This document shows, piece after piece, positions 20,321 through 28,813 of a stretch of 64,000 nucleotides of DNA. The position numbers and the translations under genes were made by a program. The notes under the pieces were generated by a model that worked only from the letters and a program-made list of their open reading frames with translations, ran no database searches and was not told where the DNA came from. The DNA lies in NCBI RefSeq assembly GCF_018383905.1, contig NZ_JAGYWA010000005.1, positions 372,001-436,000 on the forward strand, given 5' to 3'. Source of the DNA: Flavobacterium branchiicola (GTDB lineage: Bacteria > Bacteroidota > Bacteroidia > Flavobacteriales > Flavobacteriaceae). How positions within the stretch are numbered: position 1 is the stretch's first letter; each line of letters opens with the position of its first letter.

Positions 20321-21073
20321 ATGAAAAGAAAAGAGTTTTTAAGAGGTTTGGGTTTAGTAGGAATTGGCTCTTTGGCCATCCCGATTATTAATTCCTGCAG
20401 CAAGGACAATGATTCTTCAGACACTTCTACAGATACAGGTTCGGGTTCAGGATCTGGTTCCGGTTCTTCATCTGGTGATTGTTCCGTAACGCCGTCAGAA
20501 ACCGCCGGACCTTTCCCGACAATTACACCATCTTCACTGGTAAAATCAAATATTGTAATGGACAGAACAGGTGTTGGTTTTACGATCAACATTACAATCA
20601 AAAATACAAAAGCAAATTGCGAAGTTTTAAAAGACGCTATTGTAGATATTTGGCATTGCGATAAAGACGGCTATTATTCAGAATACGGAGGAACCGGAAT
20701 GCAATCTGTAAATTATACTTCTGTACACTTTTTAAGAGGCAGACAAACCACAGATACAAATGGTTTAGTAACCTTTACCTCCATTTTTCCTGGTTGGTAT
20801 TCCGGCAGAGCAACGCATATTCATGTACACATTTATAATGCAAGCGGAACCTCATTATTAGTAACCCAAATTGCTTTTCCCGAAGGTTCAAATAGCGCAG
20901 TAGCTTTAGTAAACGCATCTTCAGCAAACGGATATACTAAAGGATTAAGTGGTTATACTTATAATACATCCGATAATGTATTCTCAGATTCGACAACAAA
21001 TGAAATGGCAACCGTTACCGGAAACATAACCGAAGGCTTCGTTTTGGCACACACCATAAACGTGGCAAGTTAG
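20321..21073 (+). CDS. Secreted intradiol ring-cleavage dioxygenase-like lipoprotein
   Basis: 250-residue protein of the intradiol dioxygenase superfamily (catechol and protocatechuate 3,4-dioxygenases), predicted to be exported. It begins MKRKEFLRGLGLVGIG and has a lipobox-like INSC at residues 23-26, followed by a Gly/Ser-rich linker, so it is probably a lipoprotein. The four iron-ligand positions of the family are visible: one Tyr in DKDGYYSEY, one Tyr in FPGWYSG, and the two His of ATHIHVHI. Extracytoplasmic members of this group often lack known substrates, so the reaction is uncertain. The next two genes follow closely on the same strand. Confidence 0.8.
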   Translation: MKRKEFLRGLGLVGIGSLAIPIINSCSKDNDSSDTSTDTGSGSGSGSGSSSGDCSVTPSETAGPFPTITPSSLVKSNIVMDRTGVGFTINITIKNTKANCEVLKDAIVDIWHCDKDGYYSEYGGTGMQSVNYTSVHFLRGRQTTDTNGLVTFTSIFPGWYSGRATHIHVHIYNASGTSLLVTQIAFPEGSNSAVALVNASSANGYTKGLSGYTYNTSDNVFSDSTTNEMATVTGNITEGFVLAHTINVAS

Positions 21074-21089
21074 ATTTAAACAACACAAA

Positions 21090-21791
21090 ATGATAGCGCA
21101 AATTCCAGCTCAGATCTATAAGTCAGATACACGAGGTATTTTCCATTCAGAAAAGCACAATTGTTTCGCGACTTTTAATTTTGAACATTACCATGATTTA
21201 TTCAGAACAGCTTTCGGAAGTTTAAAAGTTTTAAACGAAGTAATATTGGCGCCCCAACAAGCAATCACAAGAGAAATTAGTGCAAATACAAATGTGATTA
21301 TTTTACCGCTGTTTGGCGGTGTTGAGTATAAAGATAATAATGGTAATGAGGAATTTTTGCGCTTAGAGCAAATTAGGGTTATGGCTGCCGATGATGATTT
21401 GTCTATTGAAGTTTTTAATCCGTATGAAAGTGAAAATATCAGTTATCTCGAAATTAATTTCCAGATGGGAAAGCAATATTTTAAAAATTACTTTCAACAA
21501 TATGAATTTGATTTCCATTCGCGAAATAAACTAAACAACTTATTCGAAATCGAAAAAGCAATTGGTTTTATTGGCGTTTACGACGGAAGAAAAGAAGATT
21601 CTTATACATTGAAAAATCCGGAGAATGGCGTCTTCGTTTTCATAATTCATGGTGCTTTTGAAGTCGAAAATCGATTATTGGAAGCCAAAGACGGTTTAGC
21701 GCTCAAAAAAACAGAAGCCATAGAATGGGAAGCACTATCTGAAAACGCCGTTTTGTTAGTAATAGAAGTTCCATTAAAAGATGAAAATTAA
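21090..21791 (+). CDS. Pirin/cupin-like protein
   Basis: 233-residue soluble protein without a signal peptide. The N-terminal half resembles the cupin fold of pirin-related proteins: HYHDLFRTAFGSLKVLNE, then a Gly turn in LPLFGGVEYKDNNGNEEFL. The usual metal-binding His set of classical pirins is not obvious, so catalytic activity is doubtful. It follows the dioxygenase-like gene by 16 bases and overlaps the next gene by 11 bases, suggesting one transcript. Family placement is by eye and moderate. Confidence 0.55.
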   Translation: MIAQIPAQIYKSDTRGIFHSEKHNCFATFNFEHYHDLFRTAFGSLKVLNEVILAPQQAITREISANTNVIILPLFGGVEYKDNNGNEEFLRLEQIRVMAADDDLSIEVFNPYESENISYLEINFQMGKQYFKNYFQQYEFDFHSRNKLNNLFEIEKAIGFIGVYDGRKEDSYTLKNPENGVFVFIIHGAFEVENRLLEAKDGLALKKTEAIEWEALSENAVLLVIEVPLKDEN

Positions 21792-22284
21792 AAACATTAA
21801 ACTGGCTTATCGAATTGTCCTTGACAACACATCAACATTTTTATGGGATAAATATGTGTTTGAAGATACTTTCAAAGAATATCAAATGCAAAGTCAGCAA
21901 TTTAATTCAGTTGCCAATCCAAAAAATACGTTCAGAGAATTATTAGCCGAAAATGAAAAAGCCCAACAATTGCATTTCTTAACCGGAATTGCCGCAAACA
22001 GTTATGTAGAAGAGCTTAAAGGTAATTTTCACAGAGTTACCGATGTTTTGGGCAATAATTATTTTCCGTTTATCAATTATCAGCTCGATATTATCAATAC
22101 AGACAGTACAGATATTTCGAAACATCGAATCGGTATCACATTTTATTCTCCTTTGCTAACGTATTTCGGAATCGTTGAAGGAAATTACCTTGTTTCGAAA
22201 AATAGCGATGATACCAATGAATATGAAACGCTTATGTTTCCTGTACAAAAGAATTTGTCTATCTGCTATATCCAAAAAGAGTAG
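21781..22284 (+). CDS. Protein of unknown function
   Basis: 167-residue protein that I do not recognise. It begins MKIKNIKLAYRIVLDN, has no signal peptide or membrane segment, is rich in aromatic residues, and contains alternating polar and hydrophobic stretches such as HRIGITFYSPLLTYFGIVEG that suggest beta strands. Its start lies 11 bases inside the preceding pirin-like gene, so the two are probably translationally coupled. A terminator-like hairpin follows at 22328. It is likely a real gene because of the coupling and ordinary codon use, but no function can be assigned. Confidence 0.7.
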   Translation: MKIKNIKLAYRIVLDNTSTFLWDKYVFEDTFKEYQMQSQQFNSVANPKNTFRELLAENEKAQQLHFLTGIAANSYVEELKGNFHRVTDVLGNNYFPFINYQLDIINTDSTDISKHRIGITFYSPLLTYFGIVEGNYLVSKNSDDTNEYETLMFPVQKNLSICYIQKE

Positions 22285-22327
22285 CGAGACATAAAAACCA
22301 AAAACAAAAATAATTCGTTTCATTTTT

Positions 22328-22366
22328 GCCTTTTCTGTCAGTCTGTAGGCAGGAAAGGTTTTTTTG
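22328..22366 (+). terminator. Possible intrinsic terminator after the three-gene unit
   Basis: GCCTTTTCTG pairs imperfectly with CAGGAAAGG and is followed by a run of seven T. It lies about 45 bases after the stop at 22284. Confidence 0.5.
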
Positions 22367-22507
22367 TAATAAGAAGCCTGACCAAATTGAGAGCAGAAAT
22401 TGTGTTTAATATTTAATAAACCAATTTATTTGTGAAATTATAACGTTTTCGTTGTTTTAGTTAACGATTTTTTGTTTTTTTCGAATTTATTACATCAGTA
22501 AAAGGTC

Positions 22508-22515
22508 TATATTTG
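22508..22515 (+). promoter_or_regulatory. Possible pgk promoter -7 element
   Basis: TATATTTG fits the Bacteroidota -7 consensus TAnnTTTG, 34 bases before the pgk start. I see no TTG at the expected 17-23 bp upstream, so support is partial. Confidence 0.4.
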
Positions 22516-22549
22516 TTGTTCTTTCTAAAAAATTAAAAAAAACTATCAA

Positions 22550-23734
22550 ATGAAAACTTTAAACGATTTCGATTTCAAAAATAAAAAAGCAATAATCCGT
22601 GTTGATTTTAATGTGCCTTTAGATGAAAATTTCAATGTAACGGATGCAACACGTATTGAAGCAGCTAAACCAACTATTGACGCTATTTTAGCGCAAGGCG
22701 GAAGCGTAATTTTAATGTCGCATTTAGGAAGACCAAAAGGCGCTGAAGAAAAATACTCTTTAAAACATATTTTAAAAACAGCTTCAGAAATTTTGGGTGT
22801 TCAGGTTAAATTTGCTGAAAACTGTGTAGGTGAAGCTGCTCAGACTGCTGCAAAAGATTTAAAACCAGGTGAAGTTTTATTATTGGAAAATTTACGTTTT
22901 CACGCAGAAGAAGAAGCTGGAGATGTTGCTTTTGCAAAAGAATTAGCTTCATTAGGAGATATTTATGTAAATGATGCTTTTGGAACTGCACACAGAGCGC
23001 ACGCTTCTACAACTATTATCGCACAATTTTTTCCAAATGATAAATGTTTCGGAACATTATTGGCTAAAGAAATTGACAGTTTAAACAAAGTACTTAAAAA
23101 CAGCGAAAAACCGGTTACTGCTGTTCTTGGAGGATCTAAAGTTTCTTCTAAAATCACCGTTATCGAAAATATATTAGATAAAGTAGACCATATGATTATT
23201 GGTGGAGGAATGACTTTTACTTTCGTTAAAGCACTAGGTGGTAAAGTTGGAGATTCAATCTGTGAAGACGATAAACAAGAGTTAGCACTTGAAATTTTAA
23301 GATTAGCAAAAGAAAAAGGAGTTCAGATTCATATTCCGGTAGACGTAGTTGCTGCTGATGATTTCTCAAATACAGCAAACACACAAATTGTAGACGTAAC
23401 AGCTATTCCTGACGGATGGCAAGGTCTTGATGCAGGTCCTAAATCTTTAGAAAACTTCAAAAAGGTAATTTTAGAATCTAAAACTATTTTATGGAACGGT
23501 CCTTTAGGCGTTTTTGAAATGGAAACTTTCTCTAAAGGAACAATTGCATTAGGTGATTATATCGCTGAATCTACTAAAAACGGTGCTTTTTCTCTAGTTG
23601 GAGGAGGAGATTCTGTTGCAGCTGTAAAACAGTTCGGATTTGAAGACAAAATGAGCTATGTTTCTACTGGTGGCGGGGCAATGCTGGAAATGTTAGAAGG
23701 CAAAACACTACCGGGAATAAAGGCAATTTTATAA
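22550..23734 (+). CDS. pgk: Phosphoglycerate kinase
   Basis: Glycolytic enzyme that transfers phosphate between 1,3-bisphosphoglycerate and ADP. It is 394 residues, the usual bacterial length. Diagnostic motifs: the N-terminal RVDFNVPLD block, [28 protein letters not shown], the nucleotide-site [10 protein letters not shown], and GGGDSVAAV followed by [14 protein letters not shown] at the end. The start [13 protein letters not shown] matches Bacteroidota homologues. It is a single gene with terminator-like sequence upstream and its own -7 element, followed by the transglycosylase gene on the same strand 113 bases later. Confidence 0.97.
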   Translation: MKTLNDFDFKNKKAIIRVDFNVPLDENFNVTDATRIEAAKPTIDAILAQGGSVILMSHLGRPKGAEEKYSLKHILKTASEILGVQVKFAENCVGEAAQTAAKDLKPGEVLLLENLRFHAEEEAGDVAFAKELASLGDIYVNDAFGTAHRAHASTTIIAQFFPNDKCFGTLLAKEIDSLNKVLKNSEKPVTAVLGGSKVSSKITVIENILDKVDHMIIGGGMTFTFVKALGGKVGDSICEDDKQELALEILRLAKEKGVQIHIPVDVVAADDFSNTANTQIVDVTAIPDGWQGLDAGPKSLENFKKVILESKTILWNGPLGVFEMETFSKGTIALGDYIAESTKNGAFSLVGGGDSVAAVKQFGFEDKMSYVSTGGGAMLEMLEGKTLPGIKAIL

Positions 23735-23807
23735 CAGAATAGGACAATTAACATTTTTTTACCTATATTTAAGCCCTAAACTTTTTAAGTTTGCAGAAAT
23801 ATAGAGA

Positions 23808-23828
23808 CTATAATTGTCTGAATTATAG
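23808..23828 (+). promoter_or_regulatory. Inverted repeat in the leader of the transglycosylase gene
   Basis: CTATAATT and AATTATAG form a perfect 8-bp inverted repeat with a 5-base centre, 20 bases before the start at 23848. A TAAGTTTG (-7-like) lies at 23786-23793. It could be an operator or a leader hairpin; nothing here decides which. Confidence 0.35.
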
Positions 23829-23847
23829 AATTTTAAATTAATGTTAT

Positions 23848-25689
23848 ATGATTATAAAGAAAATATCCATCTTAGCTACTGCACTTTTTTCGGCAACTAT
23901 GTTTGCACAGGAAAGTGCAGTTGCAAAGCTGGAAATTAACCCCGAAGTAAAATTATCGTATTTAGATTCTGTTAAAAGTACTTTCAAAAAAAACGAGATG
24001 GCTGCAAAAGCAGACAGTCTTTGGATGAAAGAATTAACCAGCCTTGATATTTACGACGATTTATCAAAAGACATCCAAACCATAAATAAGGATGTTACGG
24101 TTGATGAAGAATTGCCAACAGAGTTGTTAAAGCAACGTTTACAGGCAATGAACGAAAAGTCACCTTTTAATATTGAATACAATCAAGGATTAGAAAATAT
24201 CATAAAGTCATTCCTTAAAAATCGGAAAAAATCGTTTTCCAGATTAATGGCTTTATCAGAATACTACTTCCCGATCTTCGAAGAGTCTTTCGCAAGACAC
24301 AATATTCCTTTAGAAATAAAATATTTAGCCGTTGTTGAATCCGCTTTAAACCCTAAAGCAGTTTCTAAAATGGGCGCAACCGGTCTTTGGCAATTCATGT
24401 ACGGAACCGGAAAACAATACGCACTTAAAATTGACTCGTATATTGACGAACGTAGTGATCCTATGAAAGCTACAGCAGCTGCGAGTGAATACATGACCAA
24501 AATGTTTGATGTTTTTGGTGATTGGGAACTTGTTTTAGCTTCTTACAATTCAGGCCCAGGAAACGTAACAAAAGCAATTCGTCGTTCTGGCGGACAAACA
24601 AAATACTGGGATATTCGTAATTTCCTTCCAAAAGAAACACAAGGATATGTACCAGCTTTCTTAGCAACAATGTATCTTTTTGAGTACCATAAAGAACACG
24701 GAATAAATCCGGAAAGAGCTGTGGTTAAAAACTTTGAAACCGACACACTGAACATTAAAAGAGAAATGACATTCAAGCAAATCGCAGATTTGTTAGACAT
24801 GCCGCAATCTCAAATTCAGCTTTTAAATCCATCTTATAAGTTAAATGTAGTTCCTTATTATCAGGGAGAGCAACATGCTTTACGTTTGCCAAAAGATAAA
24901 ATAGCAACATTTGTTTCTAATGAAGATAAGATTTATGACTATGTTGCGTATCAATCTACAATAAAGTCTATACCAGCAAGACTGGCAATGAAAATTGCTC
25001 CAAAGGTTAGACCTCAGGTTCAGTCGGAAAAGGCGATAAACACCGATTTGCAACTGTATAAAGTGAAAAAAGGAGATAACTTAGGCGCAATTGCAGATAA
25101 ATACAATGTTAATGTTTCGGATATTAAAAAATGGAACAATCTTAAATCTAATGCCGTTGCATTAGGAAGAACATTAAAAATTAAATCTGATGTAGACCCG
25201 GTTAAAGCTTCAAAAGAGATAAAATCAATTCCTGCTGTAGAGAAAAAATCTGAAGAAGCAATTGCAAGTACAGATGATAAAGACAAAAACGCAGGTCAGC
25301 CTCAGGAGTATGTTGTAGCTGCTGGAGATAATTTAGGCAGCATTGCTAAAAAATTCGGTACGACTATTGCGGAGTTAAAAGAATTAAATAATTTAACGTC
25401 TAATAATATCGGTTTAGGAAAAACAATAGTGATTTCTAAAGATGTTCCGGAAATTCAAGAAACTTCAACAGCTAATACAGCTATTGCATCAAATGCTTCA
25501 ATTGATTCTTTCAAGAAAAGTGCAACATCTGCAAAAAGCATCAGCGAAGATTATTACGTTAAAAAAGGAGATTCTTTATACAGCATTTCAAAAAAATATC
25601 CTGGAGTTACGATTTCGGATATTAAAAAATGGAATGGTATAAAAGATGGAGATATTAAACCCGGAATGAAACTTAAAATAAACGGATAG
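23848..25689 (+). CDS. MltD-like lytic murein transglycosylase with three LysM domains
   Basis: Exported 613-residue enzyme that cleaves the glycan strands of peptidoglycan. A signal peptide (MIIKKISILATALFSATMFA) is followed by a mostly helical region, then a soluble lytic transglycosylase domain with the catalytic Glu164 in AVVESALNPKA and the supporting GATGLWQFM and LASYNSGPGNV motifs. Three peptidoglycan-binding LysM domains follow at about residues 402-447, 487-532 and 569-613, each opening with YxVxxGDxLxxIxxK. Order and length match MltD of Bacteroidota. The next gene encodes a DUF4837 lipoprotein starting 45 bases downstream, a common arrangement in this group. Confidence 0.93.
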   Translation: MIIKKISILATALFSATMFAQESAVAKLEINPEVKLSYLDSVKSTFKKNEMAAKADSLWMKELTSLDIYDDLSKDIQTINKDVTVDEELPTELLKQRLQAMNEKSPFNIEYNQGLENIIKSFLKNRKKSFSRLMALSEYYFPIFEESFARHNIPLEIKYLAVVESALNPKAVSKMGATGLWQFMYGTGKQYALKIDSYIDERSDPMKATAAASEYMTKMFDVFGDWELVLASYNSGPGNVTKAIRRSGGQTKYWDIRNFLPKETQGYVPAFLATMYLFEYHKEHGINPERAVVKNFETDTLNIKREMTFKQIADLLDMPQSQIQLLNPSYKLNVVPYYQGEQHALRLPKDKIATFVSNEDKIYDYVAYQSTIKSIPARLAMKIAPKVRPQVQSEKAINTDLQLYKVKKGDNLGAIADKYNVNVSDIKKWNNLKSNAVALGRTLKIKSDVDPVKASKEIKSIPAVEKKSEEAIASTDDKDKNAGQPQEYVVAAGDNLGSIAKKFGTTIAELKELNNLTSNNIGLGKTIVISKDVPEIQETSTANTAIASNASIDSFKKSATSAKSISEDYYVKKGDSLYSISKKYPGVTISDIKKWNGIKDGDIKPGMKLKING

Positions 25690-25708
25690 TAAAAAAAACA
25701 TCTAAATT

Positions 25709-25748
25709 TGGGTTTTATTTCATAAATTAAAAAAATGAATAAAACCCA
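25709..25748 (+). promoter_or_regulatory. Terminator-like hairpin overlapping a start codon
   Basis: TGGGTTTTATT (25709-25719) and AATAAAACCCA (25738-25748) are perfect 11-bp inverted arms with an 18-base loop, followed by TTTTTTG. The ATG of the next gene (25735-25737) sits at the loop edge, touching the right arm. It resembles an intrinsic terminator or attenuator that would also hide the start codon. Confidence 0.5.
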
Positions 25749-26700
25749 TTTTTTGTTTCTAATAATACCGTTTTTGCTTTTATCATGTCTAAAAACCGAT
25801 AAGCAACCACAGCCTGTATCAGGAAAAACCAATACGATTTCGATAATTATCGATGATCAGTTGTGGTACGGAGAAGTTGGCGACAGTATTCGTAATAAAT
25901 TTGCCTCGCCCGTTTTGGGACTTACTCAGGAGGAACCACTTTTTACAATAAATCAATATCCTGCCAAATTACTCGAAGGCTTCGTGACCGATAGCCGAAG
26001 CATTATTATTGTAAAAAAAGCAGCAACAGAAAAGTTCGAATACATTCGAAGTAAAAACCTTCCGCACAATACCTTTCGCATTTACGCAAAATCAGTAGAA
26101 GATATAATTTGCAGTCTCGAATTAAATTCGGCTCAGATTATCAAGATGATTAGAGACTCGGAGATTCAAAAAATTCAGGAGGACAATAGTAAATCATTAC
26201 TGCATCCTGCAATTATCAAGAATAAATTTCACATTAATATTCAGATTCCGGTTGGTTATGAATATATGCTGCATAAAAAGAATTTTATCTGGCTTAAAAA
26301 AGACATCATCAGCGGAAACACCAGTTTACTTATTTACCAGATTCCGCTTCATAACTTTAAAAAAAATAACGTAGTCTCAGACATTATCAAAATGCGTGAT
26401 TCTGTTGGTTATTATATCAAAGGCAGAGAACCCAATACCCGTATGATTACAGGCGAAGCTTATGCCCCTTATTTCTCTACGATACTTTTAGACGGAAAGA
26501 AAACCTATGAAACAAAAGGAACTTGGGAACTCAAGAACGATTTTATGGCAGGCCCTTTTATTAATTATGCTATTGTAGATGAAAAATACAATAGAATACT
26601 GGTGATTGAAGGTTTCTGTTATTCGCCTTCCAATCAGGAACGCGATTTAATGCTGGATCTTGAAGCGATTATTAAATCGGTTAAGATAGATAAAAGATAG
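25735..26700 (+). CDS. DUF4837 family lipoprotein
   Basis: 321-residue predicted lipoprotein: signal peptide MNKTHFLFLIIPFLLLSC with the lipobox Cys at residue 18. The body matches my recollection of the DUF4837 family of Bacteroidota, including ISIIIDDQLWYGEVGDSIR near the start and VIEGFCYSPSNQERD near the end. The function of the family is unknown. It lies 45 bases after the transglycosylase gene, so a role in the cell envelope is plausible. Its start codon sits in a perfect hairpin (25709-25748). Confidence 0.8.
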   Translation: MNKTHFLFLIIPFLLLSCLKTDKQPQPVSGKTNTISIIIDDQLWYGEVGDSIRNKFASPVLGLTQEEPLFTINQYPAKLLEGFVTDSRSIIIVKKAATEKFEYIRSKNLPHNTFRIYAKSVEDIICSLELNSAQIIKMIRDSEIQKIQEDNSKSLLHPAIIKNKFHINIQIPVGYEYMLHKKNFIWLKKDIISGNTSLLIYQIPLHNFKKNNVVSDIIKMRDSVGYYIKGREPNTRMITGEAYAPYFSTILLDGKKTYETKGTWELKNDFMAGPFINYAIVDEKYNRILVIEGFCYSPSNQERDLMLDLEAIIKSVKIDKR

Positions 26701-26708
26701 TTTTATTT

Positions 26709-26806
26709 GTTTCAAGTTTCAGGTTTCAGGTTTTTTGCGTTGTTTGATTATTGATGTCTTTCTTAGCGGCAGTTGTTCTAACTTGAAACGTGAAACCTGA
26801 AACTTG
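26709..26806. repeat. Intergenic inverted repeat, GTTTCAGGTTTC family
   Basis: GTTTCAAGTTTCAGGTTTCA on the left is answered by AACTTGAAACGTGAAACCTG on the right around a roughly 45-base loop. A second copy of this family lies at 56036-56100. Both follow the 3' end of a plus-strand gene. Confidence 0.6.
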
Positions 26807-26874
26807 GAATCTAAAACAAATGCCTTTATAATTTTTCTTACTTTTGTTTATAACAAACATAAAAACAAATAGTT

Positions 26875-27516
26875 ATGAAAAAGTTAACCGCAACATTAGT
26901 AATTTTAGTATTGTGTTTTATTTCTTGTAAAAAAGAAGAAAAGACCGAAGTTGTTACAACAAAAGATTCAGATAGTATAAAAACAGAAGAGCCGGTTGCA
27001 GAAATACCTGTAGATTCTGCCACACAAGCCAAAGCATGGCAAGCTTATGCCACTCCCGGAGAACCGCACAAATTATTAGCAGATGAAGTAGGAACATGGA
27101 ATTGCGACATGACTTTTTGGTACGAACCAAATGCAAAACCAGAAAAAGCATCTTCGGTTGCTACGGTAAAAATGCTTCTTGGCGGACGTTATCAGGAAAC
27201 AGATTATAAAGGAACTATTATGGGCGCCCCTTTTGAAGGAAAAGGAACAGTCGCTTACAACAACGCAAGTAAGGAATATACCAACACATTTATCGATAAC
27301 ATGGGAACCGGAATGATGGTGGGCATGGGAACTTATAATGAGGCCAACAAAACAATGGAACTGAAAGGCGATGTTGTAAACCCAATAACAGGAAAAAAAT
27401 CACCATATCGTGAAGTATATACGATTGTTGATCCAACCACACGAAAATTGGAAATGTACGATACAAAAAATGGTGCCGAATATAAAAGCATGGAAATTAT
27501 CATGAAAAAGAAATAA
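26875..27516 (+). CDS. DUF1579 domain lipoprotein
   Basis: 213-residue predicted lipoprotein with signal MKKLTATLVILVLCFISC (Cys18), a charged linker rich in Lys, Glu and Thr, then a DUF1579-type domain: VGTWNCDMTFWYEPNA, LGGRYQETDYKG, APFEGKGTVAYNN and DNMGTGMMVGMGTY. Domains of this kind form a beta-barrel of unknown role. A TACTTTTG -7-like element lies at 26839-26846 and a terminator-like hairpin follows at 27604, so it is probably transcribed alone. Confidence 0.82.
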   Translation: MKKLTATLVILVLCFISCKKEEKTEVVTTKDSDSIKTEEPVAEIPVDSATQAKAWQAYATPGEPHKLLADEVGTWNCDMTFWYEPNAKPEKASSVATVKMLLGGRYQETDYKGTIMGAPFEGKGTVAYNNASKEYTNTFIDNMGTGMMVGMGTYNEANKTMELKGDVVNPITGKKSPYREVYTIVDPTTRKLEMYDTKNGAEYKSMEIIMKKK

Positions 27517-27603
27517 TTTTTAAAGGCTCAAAGTAGCAGAGGTTCAAAGGGACAAAGTTTCTCTTCGCTTTTGTCTTCCTGAAGAAGGCAAGATCACAAA
27601 ATC

Positions 27604-27633
27604 ACCCGATTGCAATTTGTAGTCGGGTTTTTT
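27604..27633 (+). terminator. Intrinsic terminator after the DUF1579 gene
   Basis: ACCCGA and TCGGGT form a stem with a 13-base loop, followed by TTTTTT. It is 88 bases past the stop at 27516. Confidence 0.6.
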
Positions 27634-27716
27634 ATTTGGATTCAGCATTTTTTATACCCAGAAAATAAAAAGTTAACTTTGCGACTTAGTGCCTTTGTGG
27701 CGAAACTTTAGTTAGA

Positions 27717-28163
27717 ATGGAATTAAAATGGAAAATAAAGCCTTTTGAGGCATTAACTGTTCATGAGTTATACGATTTGCTTAAAGTAAGAAGTGAGATC
27801 TTTGTAGTGGAGCAAAACTGCGTTTATTTAGATCTTGATGGTAAAGACAAGAAAGCATTGCACTTACTTGGCGAATATGATGGTAAAATTGTAGCTTATT
27901 CCCGCTTATTTGATGCCGGAATCAGTTTTGATAATGCCTCAATTGGAAGAGTAACAGTTCATGCAGATTATCGCGATAGAAAATGGGGACATGATTTAAT
28001 GCGTGAAGCCATTGCTGGAATAAAAGCAAATTTTGGAAAAGATAAAATTACAATTGGCGCACAGTTGTATTTAAAAAAGTTCTACGAAAGCCACGGTTTT
28101 GTTCAGTCAAGCGAGATGTACCTTGAAGACGATATCGAGCATATTGAGATGATAAGAGGATAA
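27717..28163 (+). CDS. ElaA-type GNAT acetyltransferase
   Basis: 148-residue acetyltransferase of the ElaA subgroup in the GNAT fold, which moves an acetyl group from acetyl-CoA to an unknown amine. Motifs: the N-terminal LYDLLKVRSEIFVVEQNCVYLDLDG characteristic of ElaA (shown as positions 20-44 only in outline: VRSEIFVVEQNC), the acetyl-CoA site GRVTVHADYRDRKWGHDLM, and KKFYESHGF near the end. A TAACTTTG -7-like element at 27674-27681 precedes it, and a strong palindrome at 28178 follows. The substrate is unknown. Confidence 0.88.
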   Translation: MELKWKIKPFEALTVHELYDLLKVRSEIFVVEQNCVYLDLDGKDKKALHLLGEYDGKIVAYSRLFDAGISFDNASIGRVTVHADYRDRKWGHDLMREAIAGIKANFGKDKITIGAQLYLKKFYESHGFVQSSEMYLEDDIEHIEMIRG

Positions 28164-28177
28164 TAATACTAATCGTA

Positions 28178-28210
28178 AAACCCGACAGGTTTTTAAAACC
28201 TGTCGGGTTT
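28178..28210. terminator. Perfect palindrome after the ElaA gene
   Basis: Arms of 16 bases (AAACCCGACAGGTTTT and its complement) around a single T, 15 bases after the stop at 28163. It can act as a terminator. Its core AGGTTTT/AAAACCT is the same as that of the REP-like repeats at 47.6-49.5 kb, with a different stem base. Confidence 0.65.
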
Positions 28211-28224
28211 GCTCATCAAGTTTT

Positions 28225-28674
28225 GTCATTTCGACGTAAGGAGAAATCACACTAGAAACTCGACAAAGATTGGCGATCCTCTTTACGGAATCCCGCGTGC
28301 GATTCCTCGTTCCTCGGAATGACAAGTTTGCGTGAAAAATGGTAGTATGAAATTATACGCAATCTTGTCATCCTGACGAAGGAAGGATCTCCGCAAGTAG
28401 CTCCACAAAGTAAATCAAAAGCAGTTTCCGCTTAGTTTTGTCATTTCGACGAAGGAGAAATCTCACTAGAAACTCGACAAAGATTGGCGATTCACTTTAC
28501 GGAAATTCTTATGTGATTTCTCCTTACGTCGAAATGACAAAACTGAGTGTGTAATTCGCTGCGGAAAAACTTTTCAGGATTGCTTGTGGTGAAGCTTTAA
28601 GTGTTTGCTATCTCTCAAGTTTCTCTACAATATTGTCATTTCGAAGTAAGGAGAAATCCTCGCAAGTAACTCCT
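28225..28674. repeat. Cluster of GTCATTTCGACG-type intergenic repeats
   Basis: Gene-free block between convergent genes (28164-28813). Four copies of a repeat start at 28225, 28366, 28440 and 28635 with variants of GTCATTTCGACGAAGGAGAA. The first and third copies are about 99 bases long, share an internal ACTAGAAACTCGACAAAGAT, and close with the inverted sequence (GGAATGAC or GAAATGAC), so each can fold into a long hairpin. A GCAACTTTGTTGC palindrome lies at about 28696-28710. The one frame reading into it (minus strand, 28325-28107) is a translation of the repeat, not a gene. Confidence 0.75.
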
Positions 28675-28813
28675 CACAACTAAATTAATTCTTAACAGCA
28701 ACTTTGTTGCAATAAATATTTTTAAAGCTGTAATAAGTTAAATTACAAGAGAATACCAGTATTTCTTAAAGTAATACTTTATGTCACTTTGCTATGTTTT
28801 AGGATTTAAAGCT

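Noticed and set aside
20479-20664. 61-residue plus-strand frame inside the dioxygenase-like gene
   Set aside because: Out-of-frame shadow of a gene with clear family motifs.
28107-28325. 72-residue minus-strand frame
   Set aside because: It is a translation of the palindrome and dispersed repeat, overlaps the ElaA gene end, and has no protein-like pattern.
28225-28674. Possible CRISPR array
   Set aside because: Copies are unevenly spaced, partly inverted, of different lengths, and lack uniform spacers; no cas genes are present.
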